Assembly (NCBI RefSeq): GCF_040096015.1
Contig: NZ_JBBMFO010000007.1
Location: 1-64,000, forward strand
Reading direction: 5' to 3'
DNA length: 64,000 nt
DNA from: Peptoniphilus_A hominis
Lineage (GTDB): Bacteria; Bacillota; Clostridia; Tissierellales; Peptoniphilaceae
Positions 25,817-34,349 of the stretch are shown in pieces. The notes below the pieces were generated by a model. It saw nothing but the letters and a program-made list of their open reading frames with translations, made no database searches and was not told the DNA's origin. Numbering within the stretch: position 1 is the first letter of the stretch; each line of letters opens with the position of its first letter. The position numbers were made by a program, and so were the translations under genes.

Positions 25817-27352
25817 TTAAGCATTAACCTTTGGTGCTTTTCCTTCTGCTCTTAATTTTTCAAGTTGAGCAAGAGCATATTTGTGTGCTTCTTCAGGAGC
25901 AGCAGCTGCTTTCTTCATCTTTGTTTTACCAAATAAATTTGTGTAAGCTCCGTCAGCCCAGAATATATTTCTGCCCATAAGTGCAGTTACACAAGCGTAA
26001 ATTGGGTTTAGTAAGTTTACGAAAGCAAATGGGAAGTAAACGAATGGACTCATGCCAAGTACTCCAGATTGGTAAGCTCCACAAGCTGTCCATGGGAACA
26101 TACAAGCCCAAAGTGTACCAGCATCTTCAAGTGTTCTTGAAAGCATATTTCTTGCAAGACCAAGTTCATCATACTTATCATCATATAGTGGAGCAGGAAC
26201 ACCGATTCCTAAGAATTGGTCACACATTGCTGCATCACAGAATATTGATGTAAGCATTGTAGCGAAAACAAGTCCGCCAACAGTGTTGATTTTATGTTTA
26301 ATATTTCCAAAAATTCTTTCAACAGAACCGCATTTTTCAAGAGCACCACCAAAGGATACTGCAAGAATAATTAGGTTGATTGTCCACATTTGATTATCCA
26401 TACCACCCTTAGCAAGAGCTGCGTCTACAAATTCATTTCCAGTTTCAATTCCTGGACCATAGTGAAGTACGCCAAATAATCCAGCTAAATTGTATCCACC
26501 TTGGAAAATAACTGCAAATAATACACCAGTTGCTACTGAAATAAGAACTCCAGGAAGTCCAGGAACTCTCATAACACATACAACTACAATTACTATGATT
26601 GGAAGAAGTACAAGTGGGTTTAGATTAAAGTTTGCTGCTAGTGCATCTTGGATTCCTTGTGCAATTGTAGGATCATAGTTAGCACCATTAATTCTTGAAC
26701 CAAGAATTGTGTAAATAATAAGTGTAATTAAGAAAACAGGTCCTGTAGTAGAAACCATTGCATTTACGTGGTCAAATAATCCAGTATTTGAAACACCTGC
26801 TGCAAGGTTTGTAGTATCAGATAGTGGAGAGAATTTATCTCCAACATAAGCACCTGAAATAACCATACCTGCTGTTAGTGCAGGGCTAATTCCAAGACCA
26901 ACACCAATTGTCATAAAGGCAATACCTATTGTTCCTGTTGCTGTCCAAGATGAACCACAGGCAAGACCAACTATTGCTATAAGAATACATCCTATAGGTA
27001 AAAATGTTTGTGGTGTAAGTAATTTCAAACCATAATAAATAACTGCTGGGATAGTTCCTGAAATCATGAAAGATGAAATCAATAGACCTACTGTAAGTAG
27101 AATTAAAATTGCTTCAAGAGTAGCTGTAAGTCTTTCGATCATTCCTTCAAGCATATCAGAAAAACTATGTCCACATGCTGCTCCAACTCCACATGCAACT
27201 ACAATTCCAATAACTAATGGCATATGAGCTCCGTCATAAACGCCATCAGAAAGGTTGAAAACATAAACCATTAAACAAACCATTGTAATAATTGGCAAGA
27301 ATGCTCCTATAAAACTAGGAAGTCTAACAGCTTTTTGACCTTCGTTCTTCAT
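25817..27352 (-). CDS. nhaC: NhaC-family Na+/H+ antiporter, hut-linked
   Basis: 511 residues with about 11-12 transmembrane helices. The family pattern is seen in GSSWTATGTIGIA, GAYVGDKFSPLSDTTNLAAG and the later motif GTLWACMFPWTACGAYQSGVLG. The start at 27352 has AGGAGG 7 nt upstream; an upstream in-frame ATG lacks this. NhaC proteins exchange Na+ for H+, and relatives such as MleN exchange organic acids. The gene lies downstream of hutI and its promoter is built like that of hutH (separate entry). I infer it may carry histidine or a breakdown product, or serve pH/Na+ balance during histidine use. Confidence 0.92.
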   Translation of the reverse strand: MKNEGQKAVRLPSFIGAFLPIITMVCLMVYVFNLSDGVYDGAHMPLVIGIVVACGVGAACGHSFSDMLEGMIERLTATLEAILILLTVGLLISSFMISGTIPAVIYYGLKLLTPQTFLPIGCILIAIVGLACGSSWTATGTIGIAFMTIGVGLGISPALTAGMVISGAYVGDKFSPLSDTTNLAAGVSNTGLFDHVNAMVSTTGPVFLITLIIYTILGSRINGANYDPTIAQGIQDALAANFNLNPLVLLPIIVIVVVCVMRVPGLPGVLISVATGVLFAVIFQGGYNLAGLFGVLHYGPGIETGNEFVDAALAKGGMDNQMWTINLIILAVSFGGALEKCGSVERIFGNIKHKINTVGGLVFATMLTSIFCDAAMCDQFLGIGVPAPLYDDKYDELGLARNMLSRTLEDAGTLWACMFPWTACGAYQSGVLGMSPFVYFPFAFVNLLNPIYACVTALMGRNIFWADGAYTNLFGKTKMKKAAAAPEEAHKYALAQLEKLRAEGKAPKVNA

Positions 27353-27378
27353 ATAATAACCTCCTCGAAATATCATTT

Positions 27379-27447
27379 AGCATATTAATTTTGCATAAAA
27401 AATTTTTAATATGCTTGCGATACAATTTAAAAAGAATTTTGTATCGC
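27379..27447 (-). promoter_or_regulatory. Two adjacent hairpins in the nhaC leader
   Basis: Two perfect inverted repeats follow each other with 1 nt between them. In transcript order, GCGATACAA/TTGTATCGC (arms 27447-27439 and 27425-27417, 13-nt loop) then AGCATATTAA/TTAATATGCT (arms 27415-27406 and 27388-27379, 17-nt loop). Both fall in the about 108-nt leader between the predicted transcription start and the ribosome binding site. They match no riboswitch I know. They could be a structured leader, a protein-binding RNA, or DNA operators. Confidence 0.55.
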
Positions 27448-27496
27448 TGAAAATGTTTTCTAAGTAAATTCTAACCTAGATTGACCTACAAGTCAA
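27447..27496 (-). promoter_or_regulatory. nhaC promoter with cre-like operator
   Basis: On the minus strand TTGACT (27496-27491), a 17-nt spacer and TAGAAT (27473-27468), then after 6 nt AGAAAACATTTTCAG (27461-27447). On the other strand the box reads CTGAAAATGTTTTCT, close to the palindromic CcpA site TGAAAACGTTTTCA. Spacing and sequence match the hutH promoter, sharing a 12-nt identical core AAATGTTTTCTA. Confidence 0.68.
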
Positions 27497-27702
27497 TCAA
27501 TTAATTTAAAAAATGGCACAATTACAAGAAAAAATACAATCCGTTAGTCTCGTTACATGATAACATATTACTATGTCTTACAATTTTTTTGTGTAAAATT
27601 GTTTTATAAAAATTCTCTACCTCTTTAATTAACAGCATTAAATCATTGTTTTTTATAGAAATATTTTTATTAAAATTAACTTCTATGCAAAATTTTATTT
27701 TC

Positions 27703-27738
27703 AATAAAAGAAAAGTGCAAGTGAACTTCACCTGCACT
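27703..27738 (-). terminator. hutI terminator
   Basis: On the minus strand AGTGCAGGTG and CACTTGCACT pair (one G-T pair) around AAGTT and run into TTTTCTTTTATT. It lies 27 nt after the hutI stop and shows that nhaC needs its own promoter. Confidence 0.9.
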
Positions 27739-27764
27739 CAATTAAAATTATTAAATTAAAAACA

Positions 27765-29030
27765 TTATTTAACTAGTTTTCTATCTTCAACTACAAGTTC
27801 TCCATCTACATAAACTTGCTTACATAGATTTGTTCCAAAGAAGTAAAGTGTGTAGTCAATGTTGTGAGCATCGAAAATTGTAATGTTTGCTCTCTTGCCC
27901 TTGTCAAAGGATCCCATAGTCTTTGCTCTGTCAACTGAGTAAGCAGCGTTAATAGTTACTGCATTAAATACTTCAATTGGAGTCAATTTCATTTCAAGAC
28001 AGCCAAGTTGCATGATGAATTGAAGGTTCGCTGTTGGACAAGATCCTGGGTTTGAATCTGTACAAAGTGTAATTGCCATTCCCTTGTCAAGCATCTTTCT
28101 TGCTGGTGCATAAGTGTCAAGCATTAGGGAGAAAGTTGTTCCTGGAAGTAAGTTTCCAATAACATTTGCCTTTGCTAGAGTTTCAATTTCACCTTCATCT
28201 ACTACCATTAAGTGTTCTGCAGAAACTGCTCCAACCTTTGCAGCAACATCTACGCCACCAATGTTTTCAATTTCATCAGAGTGGATTCTTAATTTAAAGC
28301 CATGTTCCTTTGCAGCTTCAAGTATTCTTTCTGATTGTTCAGCAGTGAATACTCCCTTCTCGCAGAAGACATCACAGAATTCTGCCAAGTTTCTCTTGGC
28401 AACTTCTGGCATCATGTCAATTACTATGTTAACATATTCATCTGAATTGTCCTTATATTTTTCGTGAATTACGTGAGCTGCCATGAAAGTCCTAATAAGT
28501 TCTGTTGGAAAATCTTTATTTAACTTTTCAAGGACTTCAAGTTCCTTAAGTTCAGTTTCAAGAGTTATTCCATAACCACTTTTTGCTTCAACAGCTGTTA
28601 CACCATGAACTAGCATGTGTTCCAATAGGTCTCTAGTCTTGTCGTAAAGTTCATCAAAGCTTGCTGCGTCAGTTGCCTTTAGTGTAGAGAGAATTCCTCC
28701 ACCTGCTTCAAGAATTTCAAGGTATTCCATGCCATTAAGCTTCATTGCAAATTCATTTTCACGACTTCCGCCGTATACTAAGTGAGTGTGAGCGTCAATA
28801 AGACCTGGTGTTGCAACCTTTCCTGTAAGGTCAACTATTTCTGTATTGTCGTCCTTTAAATTTTCGTAGCCCTTGCCTTCACCAACTTCTAAAATCTTTC
28901 CATCCTTAATAGCGATGTAAGCATTTTCTAAGATGTCGGCTTCATTCATTTCTTCACCTCTTAGTGGTCTACCAATGTCCTTTGGTGAAAAAACTTGTTC
29001 AAGATTAATTAATATTTTATCCGCTTTCAT
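27765..29030 (-). CDS. hutI: Imidazolonepropionase
   Basis: 421 residues, an amidohydrolase. The metal-binding motif DAHTHLVYGG is near residue 78, the substrate region RENEFAMKLNG follows, and further ligands appear in MAAHVIHEKY, RIHSDE and CTDSNPGS. It opens imidazolone propionate to formiminoglutamate, the substrate of FtcD. The start has AGGAGG closely upstream. It is monocistronic by its terminator and is transcribed away from hutU across a 416-bp shared region. Confidence 0.96.
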   Translation of the reverse strand: MKADKILINLEQVFSPKDIGRPLRGEEMNEADILENAYIAIKDGKILEVGEGKGYENLKDDNTEIVDLTGKVATPGLIDAHTHLVYGGSRENEFAMKLNGMEYLEILEAGGGILSTLKATDAASFDELYDKTRDLLEHMLVHGVTAVEAKSGYGITLETELKELEVLEKLNKDFPTELIRTFMAAHVIHEKYKDNSDEYVNIVIDMMPEVAKRNLAEFCDVFCEKGVFTAEQSERILEAAKEHGFKLRIHSDEIENIGGVDVAAKVGAVSAEHLMVVDEGEIETLAKANVIGNLLPGTTFSLMLDTYAPARKMLDKGMAITLCTDSNPGSCPTANLQFIMQLGCLEMKLTPIEVFNAVTINAAYSVDRAKTMGSFDKGKRANITIFDAHNIDYTLYFFGTNLCKQVYVDGELVVEDRKLVK

Positions 29031-29241
29031 AATTCCTCCTTTTATCTGTCCTTATCTTAACACATATTTTATACCCATTAAATAATAAATTATTTTTTCT
29101 ATTTTATATAAAAAATTTATATAAAAAAATTTTTATGGGAAATTTATTCTTTATTATAGAAATTAAGTTGGGAAAATTTTTTGCATATTTTAGAAAAATT
29201 TTTTATAAATTAAATCCTATATATTAGTCGCTTTTTTTAAT

Positions 29242-29278
29242 TTGAAAACGATTCATTTCTTTAATTTACCATGGTAAA
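29242..29278. promoter_or_regulatory. Candidate operator pair between hutI and hutU
   Basis: The cre-like box at 29242-29256 is followed 8 nt later by the perfect palindrome TTTACCATGGTAAA (29265-29278). The pair is about 115 nt upstream of the hutU -35 and about 210 nt upstream of the hutI start, so it could serve both divergent genes. No hut regulator gene is visible in the window. Confidence 0.45.
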
Positions 29279-29392
29279 GATATCAACAGATAGTCCAATA
29301 TTACTGATAACCACAATTCCCACGAGATTTTCGCATTTTCTATAAAATTCTAAAATTTTTTTAATTTTTTAGGAAATTAATTTCCCTTTGTA

Positions 29393-29421
29393 TTTACTTT
29401 TTAAATATTTTAATTTATAAT
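29393..29421 (+). promoter_or_regulatory. hutU promoter
   Basis: TTTACT (29393-29398), a 17-nt spacer and TATAAT (29416-29421). The predicted start of transcription is about 20 nt before the GTG start codon, leaving just enough leader for the GGAGG ribosome binding site at 29433. Confidence 0.6.
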
Positions 29422-29446
29422 AGCAAGTAAATGGAGGTTGATAAAA

Positions 29447-31474
29447 GTGATTAATAATCATAACGCAGATGTTCAAAAGATTATGAAGGTACAAATCAAA
29501 AACTTACCAGAAAAAAAATCTTTTGAACAAGGAATTAGAAGAGCTCCTGATAGAGGATTTAGACTTTCAAAGGACCAAACTAAGGTTGCCCTTAGAAATG
29601 CTCTAAGATATATCCCAGAAGAATATCATGAAGAATTAATTCCTGAATTTTTAGAAGAACTTACAACTAGAGGAAGAATCTACGGATACAGATTCAGACC
29701 AGAAGGAAGAATTTACGGCAAGCCAATTGACGAATACAAAGGAAATTGCTTAGCTGGAAAAGCTTTCCAAGTAATGATCGATAACAACCTAGACTTTGAT
29801 GTTGCTCTTTATCCATACGAACTTGTAACTTATGGAGAAACTGGTTCAGTTTGTCACGACTGGATGCAATACAACTTAATCAAACAATATCTTGAAATTA
29901 TGCACGATGACGAAACTCTTGTAATGGAATCTGGTCACCCACTTGGACTATTTAAATCAAGAAAAAATTCTCCAAGAGTTATTATCACTAACGGTTTAAT
30001 GGTTGGTCTTTATGACAATCTTGACGATTGGGAAATTGCAGAAGAAATGGGTGTTGCTAACTACGGACAAATGACTGCTGGTGGTTGGATGTACATTGGA
30101 CCACAAGGTATTGTTCACGGAACTTACAACACTATTCTTAACGCTGGTAGATTAAAACTTGGTCTTGGCGAAAAAGACAACTTAGCTGGTAAATTATTCG
30201 TTTCATCTGGACTTGGTGGAATGTCTGGTGCTCAAGGTAAAGCTGGAGATATTGCAGGCGCTGTATCTATCATCGCTGAAGTTGATATTTCAAGAATTGA
30301 AACTAGACTTGAACAAGGATGGATCAAGAAACTTGCTGAAACCCCTGAAGAAGCAGTTAAACTTGCTCAAGACGCTCTTGCAAAGAAAGAAGCTCTTTCA
30401 ATTGCCTTCCACGGTAACATAGTTGATCTTCTTCACTACATGGACAAGAACGATGTTCACATTGACCTACTTTCTGACCAAACTTCTTGCCACAACGCAT
30501 ACAATGGCGGATACTGTCCAGTAGGAATCACTTTCGAAGAAAGAACTGAACTACTAAGAACTGACATCAAGAAATTCCATGAACTTGTTGATGAAACTCT
30601 TAAACAACACTTTGAAGTTATTAAGAACCTTACTGCTAAGGGAACTTACTTCTTCGACTATGGTAACTCTTTCTTAAAGGCTATCTACGATGCTGGAGTT
30701 AAAGAAGTTTCTAAGAACGGTAAAGACGACAAAGACGGATTCATTTGGCCTTCTTATGTAGAAGACATCATGGGACCACTTCTATTTGACTATGGATATG
30801 GACCATTCAGATGGGTTTGCCTAAGTGGTAAACACGAAGACTTAATTGCAACTGACCACGCTGCAATGGAATGTATAGATAAAGACAGAAGATACCAAGA
30901 TATGGATAACTATATCTGGATCAGAGACGCTGAAAAGAACCAATTAGTAGTTGGAACTCAAGCAAGAATTCTTTACCAAGATGCTAAGGGTAGAGTTGAC
31001 ATTGCTCTTAAATTCAACGAACTTGTTAGAGAAGGAAAGATTGGTCCTGTTATGATGGGTCGTGACCACCACGATGTATCTGGTACAGACTCTCCATTTA
31101 GAGAAACTTCTAACATCAAAGACGGTTCTAATGTAATGGCTGACATGGCTACTCAATGTTTCGCAGGTAACTGTGCAAGAGGTATGTCTCTTGTTGCTCT
31201 TCACAACGGTGGTGGAGTTGGTATTGGTAAATCAATCAACGGTGGATTTGGTCTAGTACTTGACGGATCTGAAATGGTTGACGAAATTATCAAACTTTCA
31301 CTTACTTGGGACGTTATGAGTGGTGTTGCTAGACGTAACTGGGCTAGAAATGATCACGCTATCGAAGTAACTAAAGAATTTAACGAAGACAATGAATTCG
31401 GACACATTACAATTCCTTATCTTGTAAAAGATGAACTAATTGACAATGCTGTTGATTCACTTAATATCGACTAA
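29447..31474 (+). CDS. hutU: Urocanate hydratase
   Basis: About 675 residues, the long form found in several anaerobes compared with about 555 in Pseudomonas. The conserved NAD-binding glycine-rich region is visible in FVSSGLGGMSGAQGKAGDIAG, and the active-site region in DQTSCHNAYNGGYCPVG. It adds water to urocanate to give imidazolone propionate, between HutH and HutI. I place the start at the GTG at 29447, 9 nt after GGAGG; an in-frame TTG at 29438 directly abuts the GGAGG and is unlikely. The codon pattern is rich in GGA, GAA and CTT, suggesting strong expression. A terminator follows the gene. Confidence 0.96.
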   Translation: MINNHNADVQKIMKVQIKNLPEKKSFEQGIRRAPDRGFRLSKDQTKVALRNALRYIPEEYHEELIPEFLEELTTRGRIYGYRFRPEGRIYGKPIDEYKGNCLAGKAFQVMIDNNLDFDVALYPYELVTYGETGSVCHDWMQYNLIKQYLEIMHDDETLVMESGHPLGLFKSRKNSPRVIITNGLMVGLYDNLDDWEIAEEMGVANYGQMTAGGWMYIGPQGIVHGTYNTILNAGRLKLGLGEKDNLAGKLFVSSGLGGMSGAQGKAGDIAGAVSIIAEVDISRIETRLEQGWIKKLAETPEEAVKLAQDALAKKEALSIAFHGNIVDLLHYMDKNDVHIDLLSDQTSCHNAYNGGYCPVGITFEERTELLRTDIKKFHELVDETLKQHFEVIKNLTAKGTYFFDYGNSFLKAIYDAGVKEVSKNGKDDKDGFIWPSYVEDIMGPLLFDYGYGPFRWVCLSGKHEDLIATDHAAMECIDKDRRYQDMDNYIWIRDAEKNQLVVGTQARILYQDAKGRVDIALKFNELVREGKIGPVMMGRDHHDVSGTDSPFRETSNIKDGSNVMADMATQCFAGNCARGMSLVALHNGGGVGIGKSINGGFGLVLDGSEMVDEIIKLSLTWDVMSGVARRNWARNDHAIEVTKEFNEDNEFGHITIPYLVKDELIDNAVDSLNID

Positions 31475-31490
31475 TAAATAATCTTAAATT

Positions 31491-31518
31491 GCCCTACAGG
31501 AAACTGTGGGGCTTTTTT
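31491..31518 (+). terminator. hutU terminator
   Basis: GCCCTACAG and CTGTGGGGC (one G-T pair) enclose GAAA and are followed by six T. It lies 16 nt after the hutU stop. Confidence 0.93.
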
Positions 31519-31593
31519 ATGCTCTCTTTCTTTTTTTTACAATTAATAAAAAGAGTGACTTCATGGTATAATTTACTTATAAAGAGGTGTAGA

Positions 31594-32094
31594 ATGAAAA
31601 ATTATTATTTCAAGGAAAAATTTTTTAAAATTACAGACCACTATGCCATCCTAGATGAAGATGGCAATGACGCCTATTTTGTGGACCAAGACTTTAAACT
31701 CATCGGCTATTCTTCCACTATATCTGACGCTAATAGAAATCCAATTTTAGAAATTGACAAGGAAATTTTTAGTCTCTTTCAAAAATTTAATGTGAACTTT
31801 ACTGACGGAAGGTATATGAGAGTTGAGTCAAAGTTAAGTTTTTTGACGAGAAAAGTTGATGTAGACTACGAGGGAGAAACTTTTAAACTCAATGGGAATT
31901 TTATAGATTTAAACTTTGACATTTATAGGGGCTCTGACTTAATTGGCGAAATCGAAAAGACTTTCTTTGCCATGACTGACACCTATAGGCTCACAGTTCA
32001 CGACGAAAATTATACAGAAGCCCTCCTTGCCCTCACCCTTTGCCTAAATAATATTAAGGACACTGCTAGAGCAAGATCTAATTCTGCTGGCTAA
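31594..32094 (+). CDS. LURP-one-related (YxjI-like) protein
   Basis: 166 residues from the ATG at 31594, which has AAAGAGGTG 5 nt upstream and a TATAAT at 31567-31572; longer in-frame starts run back into the hutU terminator and are rejected. The sequence pattern (YYFKEKFFKITDHYAI, repeated short beta strands, final FAMTDTYRLTVHDE and a C-terminal helix) fits the LURP-one/scramblase-like beta-barrel family. The biochemical role of bacterial members is unknown. It is a lone gene with its own promoter, and a terminator follows. Confidence 0.78.
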   Translation: MKNYYFKEKFFKITDHYAILDEDGNDAYFVDQDFKLIGYSSTISDANRNPILEIDKEIFSLFQKFNVNFTDGRYMRVESKLSFLTRKVDVDYEGETFKLNGNFIDLNFDIYRGSDLIGEIEKTFFAMTDTYRLTVHDENYTEALLALTLCLNNIKDTARARSNSAG

Positions 32095-32118
32095 AAATAT
32101 AAATAATACAAGAAAATT

Positions 32119-32154
32119 TAAAAAAATCTGCTAGAATTTAATTTTTAGCAGATT
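32119..32154 (-). terminator. Bidirectional terminator at the end of the thi operon
   Basis: AATCTGCTA and TAGCAGATT form a 9-bp stem with a 12-nt loop. On the minus strand a run of T follows, closing the thiW-thiD-thiM/E operon; on the plus strand a weaker T-rich tract follows the LURP-one gene. Confidence 0.8.
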
Positions 32155-32161
32155 ATTTATA

Positions 32162-33553
32162 TTATAAATTGTTTAATTTCTCTATTATTTCTCGCACATT
32201 TTTTTCTACTTCATCTTCCCTCACTGAAAAGATGGCTCTTGACATGCACAGACCATCTAAGTCTAGGCCAGTGAAAAAGTCTAACCTATCCTTACTTATT
32301 CCTCCTATGGGAAAGACTGGAATTAAGAGAGCTTCTCTTATTTCTTTAAATCTTTCTAGCGTAATCCTTGAGGCATCTTTCTTGGTTTCTGTTTCAAAAA
32401 AAGCTCCCGTCCCAATATAAGATGCTCCCATATTTTCTGCCTCAATGCCAAGCTTTACAGTTTTTGCCGTTGCACCAATTATCTCATCTCTTCCCAAGAC
32501 TTCTCTTGCCCGAGAAATTTTTTCGTCCTCTTGACCAAGATGAAGTGCAGTGCCATATTTTTTCGCAAGCTTTAAGTTATCATTTAAGATAAAAAGGCAC
32601 TTACCATCAATTTCACTTTTTATATTTAAGATTTTTTCTCCAAGCTCATCTTCATCTGCAAGCTTGTCTCTAAGCTGATAAATCCCCATTCCAGCCTTAA
32701 CTGCATTTTTTATTTTCCATAAATCATCGCCTTCAGAAATTCCATATAAAATTGGCTTAATAAATTTAGTTGAAGGAGATAAAATTTCAAGATCTCCACT
32801 TATTTCATCTATGCCTTGCATTTTACTTATAATATCTTGGGCATTTACTTTATTATCTCTTATGACGCTTTTCCCAAGCTGTCTTAAAAATATTGCAGCA
32901 AGAGCGCAGGCTTTTAAGTTTGACATGGGGGCTGCCAAAAGAGAAGTTATCATGGCAGATTCCATGTCTCCTAAGCCAGTGATTTTTTTTAAATTTTCAT
33001 CGCCACCAGGAATTGAAATTAACAAGTGAGAGTTGGCTATCACTTCATATTTGCCGCTAACTACAACTGTAGCTTTGCTTTTTTCTTGGAGTTCTAAGGC
33101 AATATCTATGAAATCTTCTCGTGATAAATTTTCATCCCTTGAATCCACGCCAGTGAAGGTCTTGCCCCTTGCCAAGTAATTAATTTCGTTAAAATTTCCT
33201 CTTATGACATTAAATTTAAATTTACTGATAAGGTCTTTTGCCAAGTCTCTTCTTAGGCTACTAGAAGCAACTCCAACTGGGTCAAAGACCAGAGGAATAT
33301 TATTTTCATCTGCAACTTTTGCAGAAATTTTAATTGCTTCAATTTTATCTTCATTTAACATTCCCATATTCAAGAGGAGGGCAGAAGATTTTTTTGTAAT
33401 TTCAGCAACTTCCTTGGAATATTCTGCCATCATTGGACTTGCTCCAAGAGATAAAACAAAGTCAGCAAGTCTAGCTCTTGTGACGCTATTTGAAATAATA
33501 TGTACTAAGGGAGCCTTGTCCCTTAGATTATTTAAATTTGCCTTAATTTTCAT
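32162..33553 (-). CDS. thiM-thiE: Fused hydroxyethylthiazole kinase / thiamine-phosphate synthase
   Basis: About 463 residues. The first 255 residues are ThiM: PLVHIISNSVT, FDPVGVASS and RGNFNEI are all recognisable. The last 200 residues are ThiE: YQLRDK, HLGQEDE, GATAKTV, YIGTGAFFETETKKD and FPIGGI follow in order. ThiM phosphorylates the thiazole alcohol and ThiE joins it to HMP diphosphate, so the fusion catalyses consecutive steps. In the kinase anion-hole motif the usual Cys (TGxGC) is Asp at about residue 196 (TGLGDM). The start at 33553 is an ATG that overlaps the thiD stop by 11 nt; a GTG 9 nt upstream is possible. Confidence 0.92.
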   Translation of the reverse strand: MKIKANLNNLRDKAPLVHIISNSVTRARLADFVLSLGASPMMAEYSKEVAEITKKSSALLLNMGMLNEDKIEAIKISAKVADENNIPLVFDPVGVASSSLRRDLAKDLISKFKFNVIRGNFNEINYLARGKTFTGVDSRDENLSREDFIDIALELQEKSKATVVVSGKYEVIANSHLLISIPGGDENLKKITGLGDMESAMITSLLAAPMSNLKACALAAIFLRQLGKSVIRDNKVNAQDIISKMQGIDEISGDLEILSPSTKFIKPILYGISEGDDLWKIKNAVKAGMGIYQLRDKLADEDELGEKILNIKSEIDGKCLFILNDNLKLAKKYGTALHLGQEDEKISRAREVLGRDEIIGATAKTVKLGIEAENMGASYIGTGAFFETETKKDASRITLERFKEIREALLIPVFPIGGISKDRLDFFTGLDLDGLCMSRAIFSVREDEVEKNVREIIEKLNNL

Positions 33554-34349
33554 TTTTATCACTCAAATTATACATGTGATATAGGGGTCCCCTGCCCCTT
33601 CCTATATCAAAGCCATAAGCTATGGCACCACTTAAATATTTTTTTGCAGCTACAAGTGCATCATAAAGACTTTTACCCTTTGCAAGTTCACAAGCTAGGG
33701 CACTGGATAGGGTGCAACCTGTGCCATGGGTATTTTTGTTGTCTATGTTTTTTCCCTCTATTACAAAGAGCCCCTCTCTTCCACAAAGCACATCATCCTT
33801 TGAGTCTTTTAGGTGACCTCCCTTTATTAGAAAGGCTACTTTATATTTGTTATATAAAAATTCTGCTGCCTCCTTCATCTCTTCAAGGCTTTCAATTTTT
33901 TTGCCGTAAATAATCCCAGCTTCAATGAGATTCGGGGTGATTAAAGTTGCCTTTTGAAATAAAATTTCCTTCATCTTCTCAAGAGTATCATCTGGCACAA
34001 GGGTAAATCCGCTAGTTGATGTTATTACTGGGTCTAAAACTATGGGCAGATCCTTAAAATATTTTTCAGCTATTTCTGATATAACTTCTACTTGTCCTGG
34101 ACTTGCCACCATGCCAATTTTTACAGCATCGAGCATAATATCTTGGCAAATTGACAAAAGCTGACTCTTAAGCATCTGCTCACTTATAGGTGAGGAAGCC
34201 TGAACACCCATAGTATTTTGTGCAGTTATTGCTGTAATGGCAGTCATGCCATAAAACTTATATGAAGTTATGGTTTTTAAGTCGGCTTGGATACCTGCGC
34301 CACCGCTAGAGTCAGACCCAGCTATGCTTAAAATCTTTTTAATTTCCAT
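33543..34349 (-). CDS. thiD: Hydroxymethylpyrimidine / phosphomethylpyrimidine kinase
   Basis: 268 residues of the ribokinase-like family. The N-terminal GSDSSGGAGIQADLKT and the anion hole GTGCTLSSALA are standard for ThiD. It adds two phosphates in turn to HMP, giving the diphosphate used by ThiE. It overlaps thiW upstream and thiM/E downstream by 11 nt each, so all three are translationally coupled under one TPP riboswitch. Confidence 0.96.
   Translation of the reverse strand: MEIKKILSIAGSDSSGGAGIQADLKTITSYKFYGMTAITAITAQNTMGVQASSPISEQMLKSQLLSICQDIMLDAVKIGMVASPGQVEVISEIAEKYFKDLPIVLDPVITSTSGFTLVPDDTLEKMKEILFQKATLITPNLIEAGIIYGKKIESLEEMKEAAEFLYNKYKVAFLIKGGHLKDSKDDVLCGREGLFVIEGKNIDNKNTHGTGCTLSSALACELAKGKSLYDALVAAKKYLSGAIAYGFDIGRGRGPLYHMYNLSDKNEN

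Larger units (their letters stand above)
27353..27764. other. Intergenic region between hutI and nhaC
   Basis: 412 bp without a credible gene. From the hutI side it holds the hutI terminator, an AT-rich stretch with nothing recognisable (about 27500-27700), the nhaC promoter/operator, and the two leader hairpins. Confidence 0.7.
29031..29446. other. Divergent hutI-hutU control region
   Basis: 416 bp without a gene. It contains a perfect 14-bp palindrome TTTACCATGGTAAA (29265-29278), a cre-like box TTGAAAACGATTCAT (29242-29256, 14 of 15 to WTGNAANCGNWNNCW), and the hutU promoter. Several A/T runs could act as promoter elements for hutI but none is strong. The rest is very AT-rich. Confidence 0.65.

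Noticed and set aside
27522..27737. 71-codon minus-strand open frame between hutI and nhaC
   Set aside because: Its 5' end overlaps the strong hutI terminator, there is no ribosome binding site, and the composition is plain AT-rich intergenic sequence.
31489..31593. 35-codon N-terminal extension of the LURP-one-like gene
   Set aside because: It runs through the hutU terminator and past the gene's own TATAAT; the ATG at 31594 has a proper ribosome binding site.
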